From assembly GCF_017357865.1 (NCBI RefSeq), contig NZ_CP060096.1:1054001-1118000 (forward strand): a stretch of 64,000 bases of DNA, given 5' to 3'. Position numbers and translations under genes: made by a program. Origin of the DNA: Aceticella autotrophica (GTDB lineage Bacteria; Bacillota; Thermoanaerobacteria; Thermoanaerobacterales; Thermoanaerobacteraceae). The notes beneath the pieces were generated by a model. The model ran no database searches. It saw only the letters and a program-made list of their open reading frames with translations, and had not been told where the DNA came from. Shown here piece by piece: positions 25,380 to 36,654 of this stretch (positions are counted from its first letter, which is position 1; each line of letters starts with the position of its first letter).

Positions 25380-25967
25380 ATGCTGCTTTTAATTGATAAT
25401 TATGATTCCTTTACTTATAACCTTTATCAATATATTGGAGAAGTACATGAGAATATTGAAGTAGTGAGAAATGATAAAATAAATATATCAGATATTTCCA
25501 ATATGAAGCCGGAGGGAATTATTATTTCGCCTGGACCAGGCCGTCCTGAAGATGCCGGTATATGTATAGATGTTATAAAAACCTTTGGGAATAGAATACC
25601 GATTTTTGGTATATGCCTTGGGCATCAGGCGATAGGCTATGCATTTGGAGCAAAAATTATAAGAGCAGATTCCATTAAACATGGGAAAACATCATTGGTT
25701 AGTCATAATGGTAAAGGAATATTTGGAGGAATAAAAAACCCGATAGAAGCAATGAGGTATCATTCTTTAATCGTAGAAAAAGAGACGCTTCCCGGTGAAT
25801 TATCAATTACTGCTACAACCAAAGACGGGATAATAATGGGTCTTAAACACAAAAAATACCCTATTTACGGATTACAATTTCATCCGGAGTCAATTTTGAC
25901 AGAGGATGGCAAAAAAATGATTTATAATTTTGTGGAGGGGATATGTAATGTTGCAGGATGCAATTAA
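25380..25967 (+). CDS. trpG: Anthranilate synthase glutaminase component
   Basis: 195 residues. Class I glutamine amidotransferase: nucleophile Cys in [14 protein letters not shown], His and Glu in [10 protein letters not shown], oxyanion region [11 protein letters not shown]. Starts immediately after the trpE stop; its 3' end overlaps the trpD start by 20 bases. Could also serve as PabA if pabB exists elsewhere. Confidence 0.96.
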   Translation: MLLLIDNYDSFTYNLYQYIGEVHENIEVVRNDKINISDISNMKPEGIIISPGPGRPEDAGICIDVIKTFGNRIPIFGICLGHQAIGYAFGAKIIRADSIKHGKTSLVSHNGKGIFGGIKNPIEAMRYHSLIVEKETLPGELSITATTKDGIIMGLKHKKYPIYGLQFHPESILTEDGKKMIYNFVEGICNVAGCN

Positions 25968-26967
25968 AAAAATAGTTATGGGTAATAATTTAACAGAAGA
26001 AGAAGCTCAAAAAGCAATGAATTTGATTATGAAAGGAGGAATTCATCCATCTCTTGTCGGAGGATATCTTGTAGGTCTCAGAATGAAAGGAGAAACAATT
26101 GAAGAAATATCAGGCTCAGCCAAATCTATGAGGGACAATGCATTAAGGTTAAAACTGACATCGGATTATGTTATAGATACATGCGGTACCGGCGGTGACG
26201 GTGGAAAGACCTTCAATATTTCGACAGCAGTAGCAATAATAGCATCGGCAGCAGGTGTAAAAGTGGCAAAGCATGGTAACAGGGCAGTATCAAGCAAAAG
26301 TGGCAGTGCTGATGTTTTAAAAGAATTGGGATTTAAAATTGATTTAGAACCGGAATTGACAAAAAAAAGCATAGATGATACTGGCTTTGGCTTTTTATTT
26401 GCGCCAATATATCATGTGGCAATGAAAAATGTTGCTCCAATAAGAAAAGAACTTGGCTTAAGGACAATATTTAATATGTTGGGTCCATTGACGAACCCTG
26501 CATTTGTGAAAGGTCAGGTAATTGGTGTATATGATGGTAAATTAACACATCAAATAGCAGAAGTATTGTTAAAACTTGGTTTAGAAAGGGCTTTGGTTGT
26601 ATATGGGGAAGATGGGCTTGATGAAATATCAACGGCAGCTCCTACTAAGGTAAGTGAAGTTAGAGATGGTAAAGTATTTGATTATTATATTGAGCCGCAA
26701 GATTATGATATTCCACTTGCAAAGACAAAGGATTTGCGAGGAGGTGATGCAAAAGAAAATGCAGAAACAATTATAAATATTTTAAAGGGGGAAAAAGGAG
26801 CAAAAAGAGATATTGTAGTTTTAAATAGCGCTGCAGCCCTTTACGTAGGCAAGATGGTTGAAGATATAAAAGAGGGTATTAAAATGGCAAATAATCTTAT
26901 AGATACAGGTTTGGCATTTGATAAATTAAATGATGTTCTTCAATATCAAAGGAGGATTCTGCAATGA
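25948..26967 (+). CDS. trpD: Anthranilate phosphoribosyltransferase
   Basis: 339 residues from the ATG at 25948 (GGAGGGG at 25934-25940). Joins anthranilate to PRPP. Motifs: [17 protein letters not shown] (PRPP binding), [35 protein letters not shown] and [11 protein letters not shown]. Overlaps trpG and ends ATGA with trpC, so translation is coupled. Confidence 0.96.
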   Translation: MLQDAIKKIVMGNNLTEEEAQKAMNLIMKGGIHPSLVGGYLVGLRMKGETIEEISGSAKSMRDNALRLKLTSDYVIDTCGTGGDGGKTFNISTAVAIIASAAGVKVAKHGNRAVSSKSGSADVLKELGFKIDLEPELTKKSIDDTGFGFLFAPIYHVAMKNVAPIRKELGLRTIFNMLGPLTNPAFVKGQVIGVYDGKLTHQIAEVLLKLGLERALVVYGEDGLDEISTAAPTKVSEVRDGKVFDYYIEPQDYDIPLAKTKDLRGGDAKENAETIINILKGEKGAKRDIVVLNSAAALYVGKMVEDIKEGIKMANNLIDTGLAFDKLNDVLQYQRRILQ

Positions 26968-27743
26968 TTCTTGATGATATTGTGGCAAAGAAGAAAGAAC
27001 AAATCAAAATTCAAAAAAAATTAAAACCAATTTCAGAGCTTATTTACACATTCAAAAATGAATCAAGAGATTTTCCGGCTGCTATAAATAAAGATGAGAT
27101 TTCTATTATTGCAGAAATAAAAAAAGCATCACCATCTAAAGGGATAATAGCAGCGGATTTTAATCATAAAAAAATAGCGGAAAGCTACGAAAAAATCGGA
27201 ATTGATGCTGTATCTGTATTAACTGAAAGGTATTTTTTTCAAGGGGAAAATGAATATATAGATGATGTAAAGAACATAACGACAAAGCCTATATTGCGGA
27301 AAGATTTTATAATTGATGAATATCAAATTTTTGAGTCAAAAGCTTTAAAGGCTGATGCTGTACTTTTTATTGTGGCAATACTGGGAAACAAAATAAAAAA
27401 GTTTTATGACCTTGCTAAATCCCTTGAGCTTTATTGCATTGTTGAAGTACACAATGAAACTGAATTAAATATTGCATTGGAGGCAGATTGTGCAATAATC
27501 GGAATAAATAACAGGGATTTAAACAATTTCAATGTTGATATAAAGACAACAGAAAAATTAATAAGCAAAATAAATGGTAATAGATTGGTTGTATCAGAAA
27601 GCGGAATCAAAACACCTGAGGATATAAAATATTTAAGGTCTCTTGGTGTAAATGCGGTTTTGATTGGTGAAACATTTATGAGAATTATTGATGATTACAA
27701 TAAATTAAATGATTTTATAATAAAATCTAAGGGTGAATATTAA
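26964..27743 (+). CDS. trpC: Indole-3-glycerol phosphate synthase
   Basis: 259 residues, TIM barrel. Cyclises CdRP to indole-3-glycerol phosphate. [15 protein letters not shown] holds the catalytic Lys, PILRKDFI another, and [12 protein letters not shown] and AVLIGETFM close the barrel and bind phosphate. Not fused to TrpF, unlike in enterics. ATGA overlap with trpD. Confidence 0.96.
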   Translation: MILDDIVAKKKEQIKIQKKLKPISELIYTFKNESRDFPAAINKDEISIIAEIKKASPSKGIIAADFNHKKIAESYEKIGIDAVSVLTERYFFQGENEYIDDVKNITTKPILRKDFIIDEYQIFESKALKADAVLFIVAILGNKIKKFYDLAKSLELYCIVEVHNETELNIALEADCAIIGINNRDLNNFNVDIKTTEKLISKINGNRLVVSESGIKTPEDIKYLRSLGVNAVLIGETFMRIIDDYNKLNDFIIKSKGEY

Positions 27744-28354
27744 TGGTTAAGATTAAAATATGTGGTATAAGAAGAATAGAAGATATTGAGTATTTAAATA
27801 TATTAAAGCCGGATTATGCAGGATTTGTATTTGCAAAAAGCAAAAGACAGGTTAATATTGAAACAGCAAAGGCACTTATAGAAAAACTTGATAAAAAGAT
27901 AAAAACAGTAGGTGTTTTTGTTAATGAGGATAGGAATGATGTTCTTAATAAAGCTAATAGGTTAAACCTTGATGTATTGCAATTTCACGGAGATGAAACC
28001 CCAGAATATACCGATAATTTTAAAGGGTTTATTGTATGGAAGGCTATAAGGGTAAAAGATATCAGGGATTTAGAGTTAATAAAGCAATATTCTGTCGATG
28101 GAATACTGCTTGACAGTAAAATCGAAGGAAGCTTTGGAGGGACAGGAATTCCATTCGATTGGAATATTTTAAATAATGTAAGAATGGATAAACAATTGAT
28201 ACTTGCAGGAGGATTAAATTCAGATAATATATTAAAGGCTATAGAAATAGTTAAACCGGATATTGTTGATATTTCAAGCAGTGTTGAGACAGAAGGATAT
28301 AAGGATTATAAAAAAATGAAGGAATTTATTGAGAAAGTGAGGGAAATATCTTGA
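27743..28354 (+). CDS. trpF: Phosphoribosylanthranilate isomerase
   Basis: 203 residues. Amadori rearrangement of PRA to Cd[14 protein letters not shown] has the catalytic Cys; the general-acid Asp is in [30 protein letters not shown] and [10 protein letters not shown] are family motifs. The start overlaps the trpC stop by one base. Confidence 0.95.
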   Translation: MVKIKICGIRRIEDIEYLNILKPDYAGFVFAKSKRQVNIETAKALIEKLDKKIKTVGVFVNEDRNDVLNKANRLNLDVLQFHGDETPEYTDNFKGFIVWKAIRVKDIRDLELIKQYSVDGILLDSKIEGSFGGTGIPFDWNILNNVRMDKQLILAGGLNSDNILKAIEIVKPDIVDISSSVETEGYKDYKKMKEFIEKVREIS

Positions 28355-29526
28355 AAGGAAGATTTGGAAGATTTGGTGGTCAATATGTGCCAGAAACAAT
28401 TATGAATGCTTTGATTGAATTGGAAGAAGAATATAATAAGGCAAAAAATGATGAAAAGTTTATGGAGGAATACAGGTATTATCTCAAAGAGTATTCCGGA
28501 AGACCTACTCCGCTTTATTTTGCAGAAAACCTTACTGAAAAGTTAAACGGTGCAAAAATTTATTTAAAAAGGGAAGATTTAAATCATACAGGGGCACACA
28601 AGATAAACAATGTACTTGGTCAGGTGTTACTGGCAAAGAAAATGGGTAAAAAGAAGATAATAGCAGAAACAGGTGCTGGTCAGCATGGTGTTGCTACAGC
28701 GACGGGTGCAGCTATGTTTGGAATGGAATGTGAGATATTTATGGGGGAAGAGGATATAAGGAGGCAGTCATTAAATGTATTCAGAATGAAACTTCTCGGT
28801 GCAAAGGTTAATTCGGTAAAATCAGGTACTGCTACACTTAAAGACGCCGTTAATGAAGCAATACGCCATTGGGTTACACATATTGAGGATACATTTTATG
28901 TTATAGGTTCTGTAGTAGGACCGCATCCATATCCAACTATGGTAAGGGATTTTCAAAGAGTAATAGGGGATGAAGCAAGGGAACAAATCTTATTAAAAGA
29001 AGGCAGGGTTCCGGATTATATTATTGCATGTGTTGGCGGTGGCAGTAATTCAATGGGAATATTTTATCCTTTTATTAATGACAAATCAGTAAAATTAATT
29101 GGGGTTGAAGCCGCAGGTTTAGGACTCAATACAGATATGCATGCTGCTACGATAGCAAAGGGTTCTATTGGTGTACTTCATGGCATGATGACATATCTTT
29201 TGCAAAATGATGAAGGACAGATTATGCCGGTGTATTCAATTTCAGCAGGACTTGATTATCCGGGTGTAGGACCTGAACATTCTTATTTGAAAGATATAGG
29301 AAGGGCAGAATATCAATCAGCGTCAGATGAAGAAGCCTTAACTGCATTTATGGACTTATCTCATATAGAAGGTATAATTCCAGCACTTGAAAGTGCTCAT
29401 GCAGTTGCATATGCCATGAAGTTAGCACCAAAATTAAGTAAAGATAAAATCATTATTATTAATTTATCTGGTAGAGGAGATAAAGATGTAAATACAGTTG
29501 CCAAGATAATGGGGGTGGAACTATGA
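28351..29526 (+). CDS. trpB: Tryptophan synthase beta chain
   Basis: 391 residues, TTG start overlapping the trpF stop (TTGA). The PLP Lys is in [14 protein letters not shown], the phosphate loop is GGGSNSMG, and [14 protein letters not shown] and [13 protein letters not shown] mark it as the TrpB1 type that works with TrpA. Condenses indole and serine. Confidence 0.97.
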   Translation: MKGRFGRFGGQYVPETIMNALIELEEEYNKAKNDEKFMEEYRYYLKEYSGRPTPLYFAENLTEKLNGAKIYLKREDLNHTGAHKINNVLGQVLLAKKMGKKKIIAETGAGQHGVATATGAAMFGMECEIFMGEEDIRRQSLNVFRMKLLGAKVNSVKSGTATLKDAVNEAIRHWVTHIEDTFYVIGSVVGPHPYPTMVRDFQRVIGDEAREQILLKEGRVPDYIIACVGGGSNSMGIFYPFINDKSVKLIGVEAAGLGLNTDMHAATIAKGSIGVLHGMMTYLLQNDEGQIMPVYSISAGLDYPGVGPEHSYLKDIGRAEYQSASDEEALTAFMDLSHIEGIIPALESAHAVAYAMKLAPKLSKDKIIIINLSGRGDKDVNTVAKIMGVEL

Positions 29527-30311
29527 ACAGAATTGATTTAAGGTTTAAAATATTAAGAGAAGAAGGTCGTAAAGCAATGATTCCATTTATTGTTGCAGGT
29601 GACCCTGAGATAGAAACAACGATTGAACTTGTTGAAGCAATGGATGAAGCCGGTGCTGATATAATAGAACTGGGTATACCATATTCAGATCCTCTTGCAG
29701 ATGGACCTATTATACAAGCCTCATCAACAAAAGCATTGTTAAATGGTGTCAAAATACCGGATATTATGGAGGCAGTACACAAAATAAGAGAAAAATCTGA
29801 TGTTCCATTAATCTATCTTGTTTATTATAATTCTGTTTTTAGATATGGGATTGAAAGATTTATGCAAGAAGCAAAAAAAGCCGGCATTGATGGACTTATT
29901 ATACCTGATTTACCCCTTGAAGAAAGGGAAGAACTGATGAAAATTGCAGGTAATTATGAAGTTTATTTAATACCCTTGGTTGCACCTACATCACAGGAAC
30001 GTATTAAAAAGATATGCGAGAATGGGAAGGGGTTTGTCTACTGTGTTTCAACAACAGGTGTAACCGGTGTAAGACAAGATATTGAAACAAATATAAAAGA
30101 TTATATGGATATAATATCGAAGTATACAGATATGCCTAAGGCACTCGGCTTTGGAATATCAGACAGTGAAATGGCAAAAAAATTTAAGCCGTATTGCGAT
30201 GGAATTATTGTTGGAAGTGCTATTGTAAAAAAAATTGACGAAGGCAAAAATAAAACAGAGATAATAGATAATGTTAAAAAATTTGTAAAAGAAATAAAAG
30301 ATGTGTTATAA
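29523..30311 (+). CDS. trpA: Tryptophan synthase alpha chain
   Basis: 262 residues, TIM barrel. Releases indole from indole-3-glycerol phosphate. Catalytic Glu in [19 protein letters not shown] and Asp in [12 protein letters not shown]. Phosphate loop region [11 protein letters not shown] and [15 protein letters not shown] overlap with trpB. Last gene of the operon. Confidence 0.97.
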   Translation: MNRIDLRFKILREEGRKAMIPFIVAGDPEIETTIELVEAMDEAGADIIELGIPYSDPLADGPIIQASSTKALLNGVKIPDIMEAVHKIREKSDVPLIYLVYYNSVFRYGIERFMQEAKKAGIDGLIIPDLPLEEREELMKIAGNYEVYLIPLVAPTSQERIKKICENGKGFVYCVSTTGVTGVRQDIETNIKDYMDIISKYTDMPKALGFGISDSEMAKKFKPYCDGIIVGSAIVKKIDEGKNKTEIIDNVKKFVKEIKDVL

Positions 30312-30330
30312 ATTTTTATGCTTATGTTTT

Positions 30331-30371
30331 TATAGATTAAAGGTGCTAAGTTTATGCACTTTTAATCTATA
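30331..30371. terminator. Hairpin between trpA and a convergent small gene
   Basis: TATAGATTAAAgGTGC (30331-30346) pairs with GCACtTTTAATCTATA (30356-30371). The T run is weak on either side, but the position suggests a shared bidirectional terminator. Confidence 0.55.
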
Positions 30372-30480
30372 AATTTATCATTGGTATGCTAAAGGATGCA
30401 ATTAAAGCTATAACCATTATTATCACAATAATTAAAGCTATATACCTATGCCAGCTATTTTTATTATTATATTTTTTCAT
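30367..30480 (-). CDS. 37-residue single-pass membrane protein
   Basis: ATG at 30480 preceded by GAGGTG with 6-base spacing, a good ribosome site. Sequence: a basic hydrophilic N-terminus (MKKYNNKNSWHRY), a helix (IALIIVIIMVIALIASF) and a short tail. Too short for most annotation cutoffs. Family not recognised. Convergent with trpA. Confidence 0.6.
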   Translation of the reverse strand: MKKYNNKNSWHRYIALIIVIIMVIALIASFSIPMINL

Positions 30481-30628
30481 ACAAACACCTCAATATATTA
30501 TTTGTTAATCCGTAAAATATAAAATCTCCTTATATTCTATCATATATTAATATTTTATAAAAATAAAACATAAAAAATTCATAAATTTATATAATAAAAG
30601 GAAAAATAATTACAAGGAGGAATTGAAT

Positions 30629-30922
30629 TTGACTAAGGACGAAAATATTATATTAGTAAAAATAAAAAAGCAAATTGATAACATGTCGGAAATGATGGAA
30701 AGAATGAAGATTGCAGACTATGTAGAACTTATGCAAAGTCCCTTCAGACTTTTATGGCTAAATTTTATTGGAGGTCTTGCGCGCGGTTTTGGTATGGCAA
30801 TAGGTTTTACCTTGCTCGGGGCAATCGTGATCTATATTCTTCAAAGGGCAGTCCTACTAAATTTACCGGTAATTGGTAGCGTAATAGCACATATAATTAA
30901 AATAGTTCAGCAAAATTTATAA
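30629..30922 (+). CDS. DUF5665-type small membrane protein
   Basis: 97 residues, TTG start at 30629, 8 bases after AAGGAGG (30614-30620). The motif MKIADYVELMQSPFRLLWLNF is followed by GGLARGFGMAIGFTLLGAIVIYILQ (membrane) and LPVIGSVIAHIIKIVQ. Widely found in Clostridia; function unknown. Confidence 0.8.
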   Translation: MTKDENIILVKIKKQIDNMSEMMERMKIADYVELMQSPFRLLWLNFIGGLARGFGMAIGFTLLGAIVIYILQRAVLLNLPVIGSVIAHIIKIVQQNL

Positions 30923-30958
30923 TGGTTTAAAAACTAAAAAACTTATGGAGGAGTTTGT

Positions 30959-31582
30959 ATGGATAATAAAAAGCGGAAATATTTTTTACAAAGATTATTA
31001 GAAGAAAAAGATAATGTAATTAATATTATAGATGAAATGAAGAATAATGATGGAATAGATAAAATAGCTGAAAGGGAATATTTTCAAGAATTATCACTTG
31101 CAGATAATCATCCTGCAGATATAGGTTCAGAAGTATATGAAAAGGAAAAAAATCAAGCATTAAAAGATAATGCAAAACATATTTTAAGACAGATAGAAGA
31201 TGCACTTAGCAAAATAGGTTCAGAACAGTACGGTATTTGTAATCACTGTGGAAAAGAAATAGAAAATAAGCGGCTTGAAGCCATCCCTTATACCCCCATC
31301 TGTGCTGAATGTGCTAAAAATAATGATATTAAGCTGAGAGATTTAAAATTTTCAAGACCTAATGAAGAAAGAGTGATTAAATATCCTTTTGGATGGGGAT
31401 ATATGGATTTTAAAGATGAAAATCAATTTGATGCTGAAGATGCAAATCAAGCAGTTGCAAGATTTAATAAAACTAAAGCTGGTCTTGACAATTATGATGA
31501 GGATTATGATGATTATAATTCTGGTTATGTAGAAGAAACTGATAAAATAAGCAATGAAGCTTATAAAAAATCAATTGAGTAA
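30959..31582 (+). CDS. TraR/DksA-type zinc-finger protein (YteA-like)
   Basis: 207 residues. N-terminal coiled coil, then a DksA-type finger CNHCGKEI...PICAECA (about residues 91-115), then an acidic region with GWGYMDF and a Tyr/Asp-rich tail. Resembles the Firmicute YteA family, seen in spore-formers; whether it binds RNA polymerase is unknown. Start after GGAGGAG at 30945-30951. Confidence 0.8.
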   Translation: MDNKKRKYFLQRLLEEKDNVINIIDEMKNNDGIDKIAEREYFQELSLADNHPADIGSEVYEKEKNQALKDNAKHILRQIEDALSKIGSEQYGICNHCGKEIENKRLEAIPYTPICAECAKNNDIKLRDLKFSRPNEERVIKYPFGWGYMDFKDENQFDAEDANQAVARFNKTKAGLDNYDEDYDDYNSGYVEETDKISNEAYKKSIE

Positions 31583-31635
31583 TAAATGAACAATATCAAT
31601 GTTGGATTTTTATACAAAAAATTTTAACATTGATA

Positions 31636-31664
31636 TTGACTAAATATAACTATTATAATATAAT
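31636..31664 (+). promoter_or_regulatory. Promoter of tRNA-Trp
   Basis: TTGACT (31636-31641), 17-base spacer, TATAAT (31659-31664), 12 bases before the mature tRNA. Confidence 0.8.
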
Positions 31665-31676
31665 ATTATCGAACGC

Positions 31677-31752
<76 letters not shown>

Positions 31753-31856
31753 TTATTATGCTTAGAATCAAGGCTTTTCGGCTTCACTAATATGTTAAAG
31801 TTTGATTTACTAACATTTTGCTAAGATAATAAATAAAAATAAATATTAAGATTAAA

Positions 31857-32012
31857 ACAAATCAGCAGCAAAAAAGGTTAAAAGTTGTTGAAGATGTTTA
31901 TAAAGTAATAAAGAAAACTAAACAAATAATAGAAAGATGCGGCAATACAGAAAATAATATCTCTGAACTTGTAAGAGAAATAAGGGATACTAATGTCTGC
32001 TCCTCTATCTGA
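31857..32012 (+). other. Open stretch of possible decayed or leaderless peptide
   Basis: One frame reads KTNQQQKRLKVVEDVYKVI then KKTKQIIERCGNTENNISEL and VREIRDTNVCSSI before TGA 32010-32012. Composition looks protein-like, but there is no ATG, GTG or TTG with a ribosome site at its front. Probably the tail of a lost gene. The rest of 31753-31856 shows nothing. Confidence 0.35.
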
Positions 32013-32024
32013 AGGAGGGTAATT

Positions 32025-32852
32025 ATGTTTATAGGATGCCATTTGTCGGTATCAAAAGGATATGAAGCAATGGGTAAGGAAGCTTTAAAATTAGATGCGA
32101 ATACATTGCAGTTTTTTACACGCAATCCCAGAGGTGGTAAAGCAAAAGACATCGATCCAAAGGATTGCGAAGCTTTATTAAATTTAATGAAGGAGAATAA
32201 TTTTTCAAAAATTGTAGCACATGCACCATATACATTAAATCCCTGTGCATCAGATGAAAGAACAAGAGTATTTGCATTGGAAGTTATGTCGGATGATCTT
32301 AATAGGATGGAATATCTACCACATAATCTTTATAATTTTCATCCTGGCAGTCATGTAAAACAAGGAGTTAATGTGGGGATAGATTATACAATAAGTTTGC
32401 TTAATAAAATACTTAAACCAGAGCAAACGACAATTGTATTGCTTGAAACAATGGCAGGAAAAGGAACAGAAATAGGAAAGACATTTGAAGAATTAAGGAG
32501 GATCTTAGAAGGTGTTAATCTTATAGAAAAAATGGGTGTTTGCTTTGATACGTGTCATGTATATGCTGCAGGTTATGATATAGTCAATGATTTAGATGGT
32601 GTTTTAGAAGAGTTTGATAAAATAATAGGACTTAATAAATTATATGTTATACATTTAAATGACAGTAAAAATCCATTCGGAAGTCATAAGGACAGACATG
32701 AAAAAATTGGAAAAGGTTCAATCGGTATTAAAGCATTAGCTAAGGTTATAAATCATCCAAAATTAAGACATTTGCCATTTATATTAGAAACGCCAAATGA
32801 TTTATCCGGTTATGCGGATGAAATCAAGATATTACGCAATTTATACAAATAG
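32025..32852 (+). CDS. nfo: Endonuclease IV (AP endonuclease)
   Basis: 275 residues. Cleaves 5' of abasic sites in base-excision repair. TIM barrel with three Zn: His in [17 protein letters not shown], Glu in [43 protein letters not shown] and the C-terminal Glu in ILETPND. Start after AAGGAGGG at 32012-32019. Confidence 0.96.
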   Translation: MFIGCHLSVSKGYEAMGKEALKLDANTLQFFTRNPRGGKAKDIDPKDCEALLNLMKENNFSKIVAHAPYTLNPCASDERTRVFALEVMSDDLNRMEYLPHNLYNFHPGSHVKQGVNVGIDYTISLLNKILKPEQTTIVLLETMAGKGTEIGKTFEELRRILEGVNLIEKMGVCFDTCHVYAAGYDIVNDLDGVLEEFDKIIGLNKLYVIHLNDSKNPFGSHKDRHEKIGKGSIGIKALAKVINHPKLRHLPFILETPNDLSGYADEIKILRNLYK

Positions 32853-33074
32853 CAGTATTTAAAAAAGGTGACACAAAATTAAAATCTATTTCTGATTCAA
32901 ACCCCGTCATTTCTTTAAATCTTTTAATCTCATCAATTACATTTTTTTATTTTCATCATTAATAACAATCACAATAATTCGGTACCATATTAGGTCTCTG
33001 ACCGCATTAAATTCAAAAATATATATTATTGTGATATAATTCTTCTTGAGATAATTTCAAGGAGGGTATACAAA
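32853..33074. other. Intergenic with a short antisense coding remnant
   Basis: On the minus strand about 32870-32945 reads VIDEIKRFKEMTGFESEIDF, protein-like but without start or context. The rest carries AT-rich promoter sequence for the HD gene. Confidence 0.35.
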
Positions 33075-33653
33075 ATGGATGAGTTTGTTCCAAATAGGGA
33101 AGATGCATATAATCTTTTAAGGAAATATATCAAAAATGAAAGCTTGATACACCACGCTTTAGCCGTTGAAGCTGTTATGAGGCACTTTGCAGAATTATTT
33201 AATGAAGACAAAGAAAAATGGGGCATCATAGGATTACTTCATGACCTTGACTATGAAATGTTTCCTCACGAGCACTGCAAGAAGGTTAAAGAAATACTTA
33301 AAGAGAATAATTATCCTGATGATTATATAAATGCGATAGTAAGTCATGGATGGAAAATATGCTCTTCTGTAGAACCAACTGAAAAAATGGAAAAAGTTTT
33401 ATATTCGATTGATGAACTAACTGGTTTGATAACTGCTACTGCACTTATGCGTCCAAGTAAAAGCGTGCTTGACTTAGAAGTAAAATCAGTCAAAAAGAAA
33501 TGGAAACAAAAAGGTTTTGCAGCAGGTGTAAACAGAGATATCATTAAAGAAGGTGCGGAAATGTTGGGGATGGATCTAAACCAAGTTATTGATGAAACAA
33601 TAAAAGGTATGTGTAACGTTGCGGATAAGATTGGTTTGAAGGGAAATTTATAG
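33075..33653 (+). CDS. HD (HDIG-type) domain hydrolase
   Basis: 192 residues. Metal ligands: His in SLIHHALAVEAVMRHFA, the HD pair in GLLHDLDYE, a His in MFPHEHCKKV and an Asp in YSIDELTGLI. A predicted metal-dependent phosphohydrolase; substrate unknown. Start after AAGGAGGG at 33059-33066. Confidence 0.85.
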   Translation: MDEFVPNREDAYNLLRKYIKNESLIHHALAVEAVMRHFAELFNEDKEKWGIIGLLHDLDYEMFPHEHCKKVKEILKENNYPDDYINAIVSHGWKICSSVEPTEKMEKVLYSIDELTGLITATALMRPSKSVLDLEVKSVKKKWKQKGFAAGVNRDIIKEGAEMLGMDLNQVIDETIKGMCNVADKIGLKGNL

Positions 33654-33837
33654 AATATTAACATTATCATAAATCAATTACTTAATTTGAATTTGAGTAA
33701 AAAATTTTTATTGTGTCTTCAAATAAAAAGAGTATAATTATATCCTGAGAATAAAAGTATTAATGATTTGCAAAAAATATAGCAAAATGTTTTTATACTA
33801 AGTCTGCTAAAATTGAGTTAATTGGAGGTATTAATTG

Positions 33838-35844
33838 ATGGACAGTGCTTTCCCCAAAAAGGTCCTGATTGTAGAAGATAGTAAATTTAACGCTCAAATA
33901 ACGGCGGATATTTTAAGCAAATATGGATACAAAACAGAAATAGCCTCAACGGGAGAAGAAATTGTGGAAAAGATAAACAACAACCAAAGTTATGATTTAA
34001 TCATTATGGATATAGAACTTGGAGGAACAATCGACGGAATAGATGCAGCTCAAATAGCTCAGCAGCATACGGATATTCCAATTTTATTTTTAACTGCAAA
34101 TGCCAATAAAGAAATAATGGAAAAAATCCGATCAGTTACAGCTTACGGTTATGTCTTGAAAGGTGTGGACGAATGTGTACTCATATCTCAAATAGAAATG
34201 GCTTTTAAGCTCTATGAGGCAAAAAAACAGATAAAAAAGAGAGAAGAATTGTTTCACAGTATGTTTGAAAGCCATGATGTAATGATGCTACTTATCGAAC
34301 CCGAATCAGGACGCATTATTGATGCTAACAAAGCTGCTTGTCATTTCTACGGTTATTCCAAAGAAACCATGCTGCAGATGGATATAGAAGCTGCTATTGG
34401 CATTTTTACCATAGATGGTTGTCAAAAATGTTCGGAAGTTTTAAAGAAAGGCAACAGTCCCTGTATTTGTCTTCAAAAATTAGGTGACGGAAAAAAGAGA
34501 TTAATAAAAACATATTCATCTCTTTTAGATTATCAAGGAAAAACATTGTTGTATCTGATTATCTTTGACATTACCGAAGAATTGAAAGCAAGAAAAAATC
34601 TTGAATTTTATAAAAAACTTTTTGAAGATTCACTCAATGAAATTTACATATTCCATTCAAAGACATTAAAATTCATTGAAGTAAACCGTGGGTCAAGGGA
34701 AAATTTGGGATATACTGAAGAAGAGTTCGAAGAAATGACTCCTCTTGACTTAGAACCTGAGTTTACATTACAAAGTTTTAAAGAACTTCTTCAGCCGATT
34801 TCTAATGGAGAACAGAAATTAATCATATTTGATACAATGCACCGCAGAAAAGATGGTTCTTTATATCCAGCAGAGATTCACTTAGAACTTATAGAATATG
34901 GAGAAGAAAAAGTATATGTAGCACTTGCTGTTGACCTGACAGAGCACAAAAGGATAAAAAGAGACTTAAAAGAAAAGGACGAAATTTTAAGTACTATAAT
35001 GGAATATGCAGGAGATGCTATTATTATGATTGATGATAACGGTAAAGTGACCTTCTGGAATCCTGCAGCGGAACGTATACTTGGTTATTCAAAAGATGAA
35101 ATATTAGGAAAAGAATTGCATGAATTTATGATTCAAGATGAACAATTATATAAAGTATATAGAGAAGCGTTTAAAAAATACCGATTAAGCGGTAAAGGAA
35201 GTACAGCAGGTAAGACAGTTGAGATGAAAACAAAACATAAATATGGATATGAAATTGATGTAGAAATTTCTATTTCTGCCGTTAGAATTAAAGATTCGTG
35301 GCATGCAATAGGGATTATTCGTGATATAAGCGAGCGTAAAAGATTTGAGGAACTGCTTTACCGTCAATCTGTTACTGATCCCCTCACAAATATCTATAAC
35401 AGGCGTTTTTTTATGCAGATGTTGGAGCAAGAAGCAGAACGAACAAAAAGAAATAAAAAGCCATTTTCACTTATTATGTTTGACTTAGATCATTTTAAAA
35501 ACGTAAATGACCGTTTTGGACATGCAGCAGGTGATATGGTTCTCAAAAGTGTTGCCGATAGAGTAAAAGGAAGGATACGCAAGACAGACTGCTTTGCACG
35601 CTTGGGAGGAGAAGAATTTATAATCCTCCTGCCTGAAACTTCTTTAGAGGATGCAGTTGTTAAAGCTGAAGAGCTTAGAAAACAGGTAAGTACGATGGAA
35701 TTGGAAGGAATAGACAGAGTAACAGCAAGCTTTGGTGTAACTGAATACAGGGACAGTGATACCATTGACACGGTTTGTTCACGAGTAGATAATATGCTTT
35801 ATGAAGCAAAAGGTAAAAGAAGAAATTGTGTAAAAAGAGGGTAA
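33838..35844 (+). CDS. Response regulator with PAS domains and diguanylate cyclase
   Basis: 668 residues. REC domain (1-120) with phospho-Asp in LIIMDIELGG and Lys in YVLKG. Then three PAS modules starting at about 135, 255 and 385 (NPAAERILGYSKDEILG in the last). GGDEF domain (about 505-665) with active-site GGEEF and an upstream RKTD I-site five residues before it, so an active, product-inhibited cyclic-di-GMP synthase is expected. Start ATG 33838 after GGAGG (33824-33828). The cognate kinase is not adjacent. Confidence 0.9.
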   Translation: MDSAFPKKVLIVEDSKFNAQITADILSKYGYKTEIASTGEEIVEKINNNQSYDLIIMDIELGGTIDGIDAAQIAQQHTDIPILFLTANANKEIMEKIRSVTAYGYVLKGVDECVLISQIEMAFKLYEAKKQIKKREELFHSMFESHDVMMLLIEPESGRIIDANKAACHFYGYSKETMLQMDIEAAIGIFTIDGCQKCSEVLKKGNSPCICLQKLGDGKKRLIKTYSSLLDYQGKTLLYLIIFDITEELKARKNLEFYKKLFEDSLNEIYIFHSKTLKFIEVNRGSRENLGYTEEEFEEMTPLDLEPEFTLQSFKELLQPISNGEQKLIIFDTMHRRKDGSLYPAEIHLELIEYGEEKVYVALAVDLTEHKRIKRDLKEKDEILSTIMEYAGDAIIMIDDNGKVTFWNPAAERILGYSKDEILGKELHEFMIQDEQLYKVYREAFKKYRLSGKGSTAGKTVEMKTKHKYGYEIDVEISISAVRIKDSWHAIGIIRDISERKRFEELLYRQSVTDPLTNIYNRRFFMQMLEQEAERTKRNKKPFSLIMFDLDHFKNVNDRFGHAAGDMVLKSVADRVKGRIRKTDCFARLGGEEFIILLPETSLEDAVVKAEELRKQVSTMELEGIDRVTASFGVTEYRDSDTIDTVCSRVDNMLYEAKGKRRNCVKRG

Positions 35845-36349
35845 AATTCCTAAAATATTTTACATAGAAAAAATGTTTAGTGTAAAATATAAATACAAAG
35901 AATTGCAGAAATAAAATGCAAATAAAAATTGAAAAAAGTCATTGATGCAAAAAACAATTAGGTCTTTTCCAAATGCAATATCATACTTTATAGATATAAT
36001 GATGGGGGATAATAATTATATTAATTTTAAAGCAAAAGTGCCTTTATATGCTGCACATCTTAAGAAATTAAAAGCAAAAACTCAAATTCTGATTAGTATC
36101 TAAATCTATATTCATAATATATTAATATAGTGTTGTAATTTTAATAAATAAAAAAGAGGAAGATATTGTATACCTGTTCTGTCTTTTATATTATATTTTC
36201 ACAAATCTTCCTCTTAAATCAAAACAATTTTTATTTTTAAGGATAAAATTAAGATTGTTAAATATATTCTGTAATAGATGAAAACATTTAAAATTAAGGA
36301 TAGCAGGTTTAATTGTTTTTATTCTTAAGAAACTTATAACTAATCACGT
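35845..36349. other. 505-bp intergenic region
   Basis: No convincing gene. AAGAGGAAGAT near 36155 and ATCTTCCTCTT near 36205 form an inverted repeat that could be a terminator for either side. Confidence 0.4.
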
Positions 36350-36628
36350 TCAGAATATTTTCCAACCGTTTATTACAAGGTATTTGATACCAAAGAATTT
36401 TTTTAAATCAATTGTAAGGCATTCTGTTTGGCAAATTGATTTATTAATATAAATATTAATTGATTCAATGTTTAATAAATAATATTTATCTACATTCTTT
36501 GGTATTCCAAATACTATTTCAGGTGTAAAACTTGCTTCTATACATGAGTTTATAATATCGTGATTTTTAATATATACACTACCGCCCTTTTTTTCAATAA
36601 ATTCTTTTGCAGTTTTAGTGATTTTCAA
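36350..36628 (-). CDS. Small protein resembling the CC/Se-motif family
   Basis: 92 residues from the TTG at 36628, 6 bases after AAGGGTG; a GTG at 36637 lies in that site. ITKTAKEFIEKKGGSVYI, then SFTPEIVFGIPKNVDKYYL, and FFGIKYLVINGWKIF resemble the so-called CC/Se-motif (seleno)proteins. The paired-Cys site appears reduced to a single NSC. No in-frame TGA, so no selenocysteine. It starts 26 bases after the cstA stop, so it is likely in its operon. Confidence 0.5.
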   Translation of the reverse strand: MKITKTAKEFIEKKGGSVYIKNHDIINSCIEASFTPEIVFGIPKNVDKYYLLNIESINIYINKSICQTECLTIDLKKFFGIKYLVINGWKIF

Positions 36629-36654
36629 ATCAAACACCCTTTTTATAAAAGATA

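Noticed and set aside
36350-36628. Selenocysteine in the CC/Se-like protein
   Set aside because: No in-frame TGA exists in the gene and no SECIS-like hairpin is evident.
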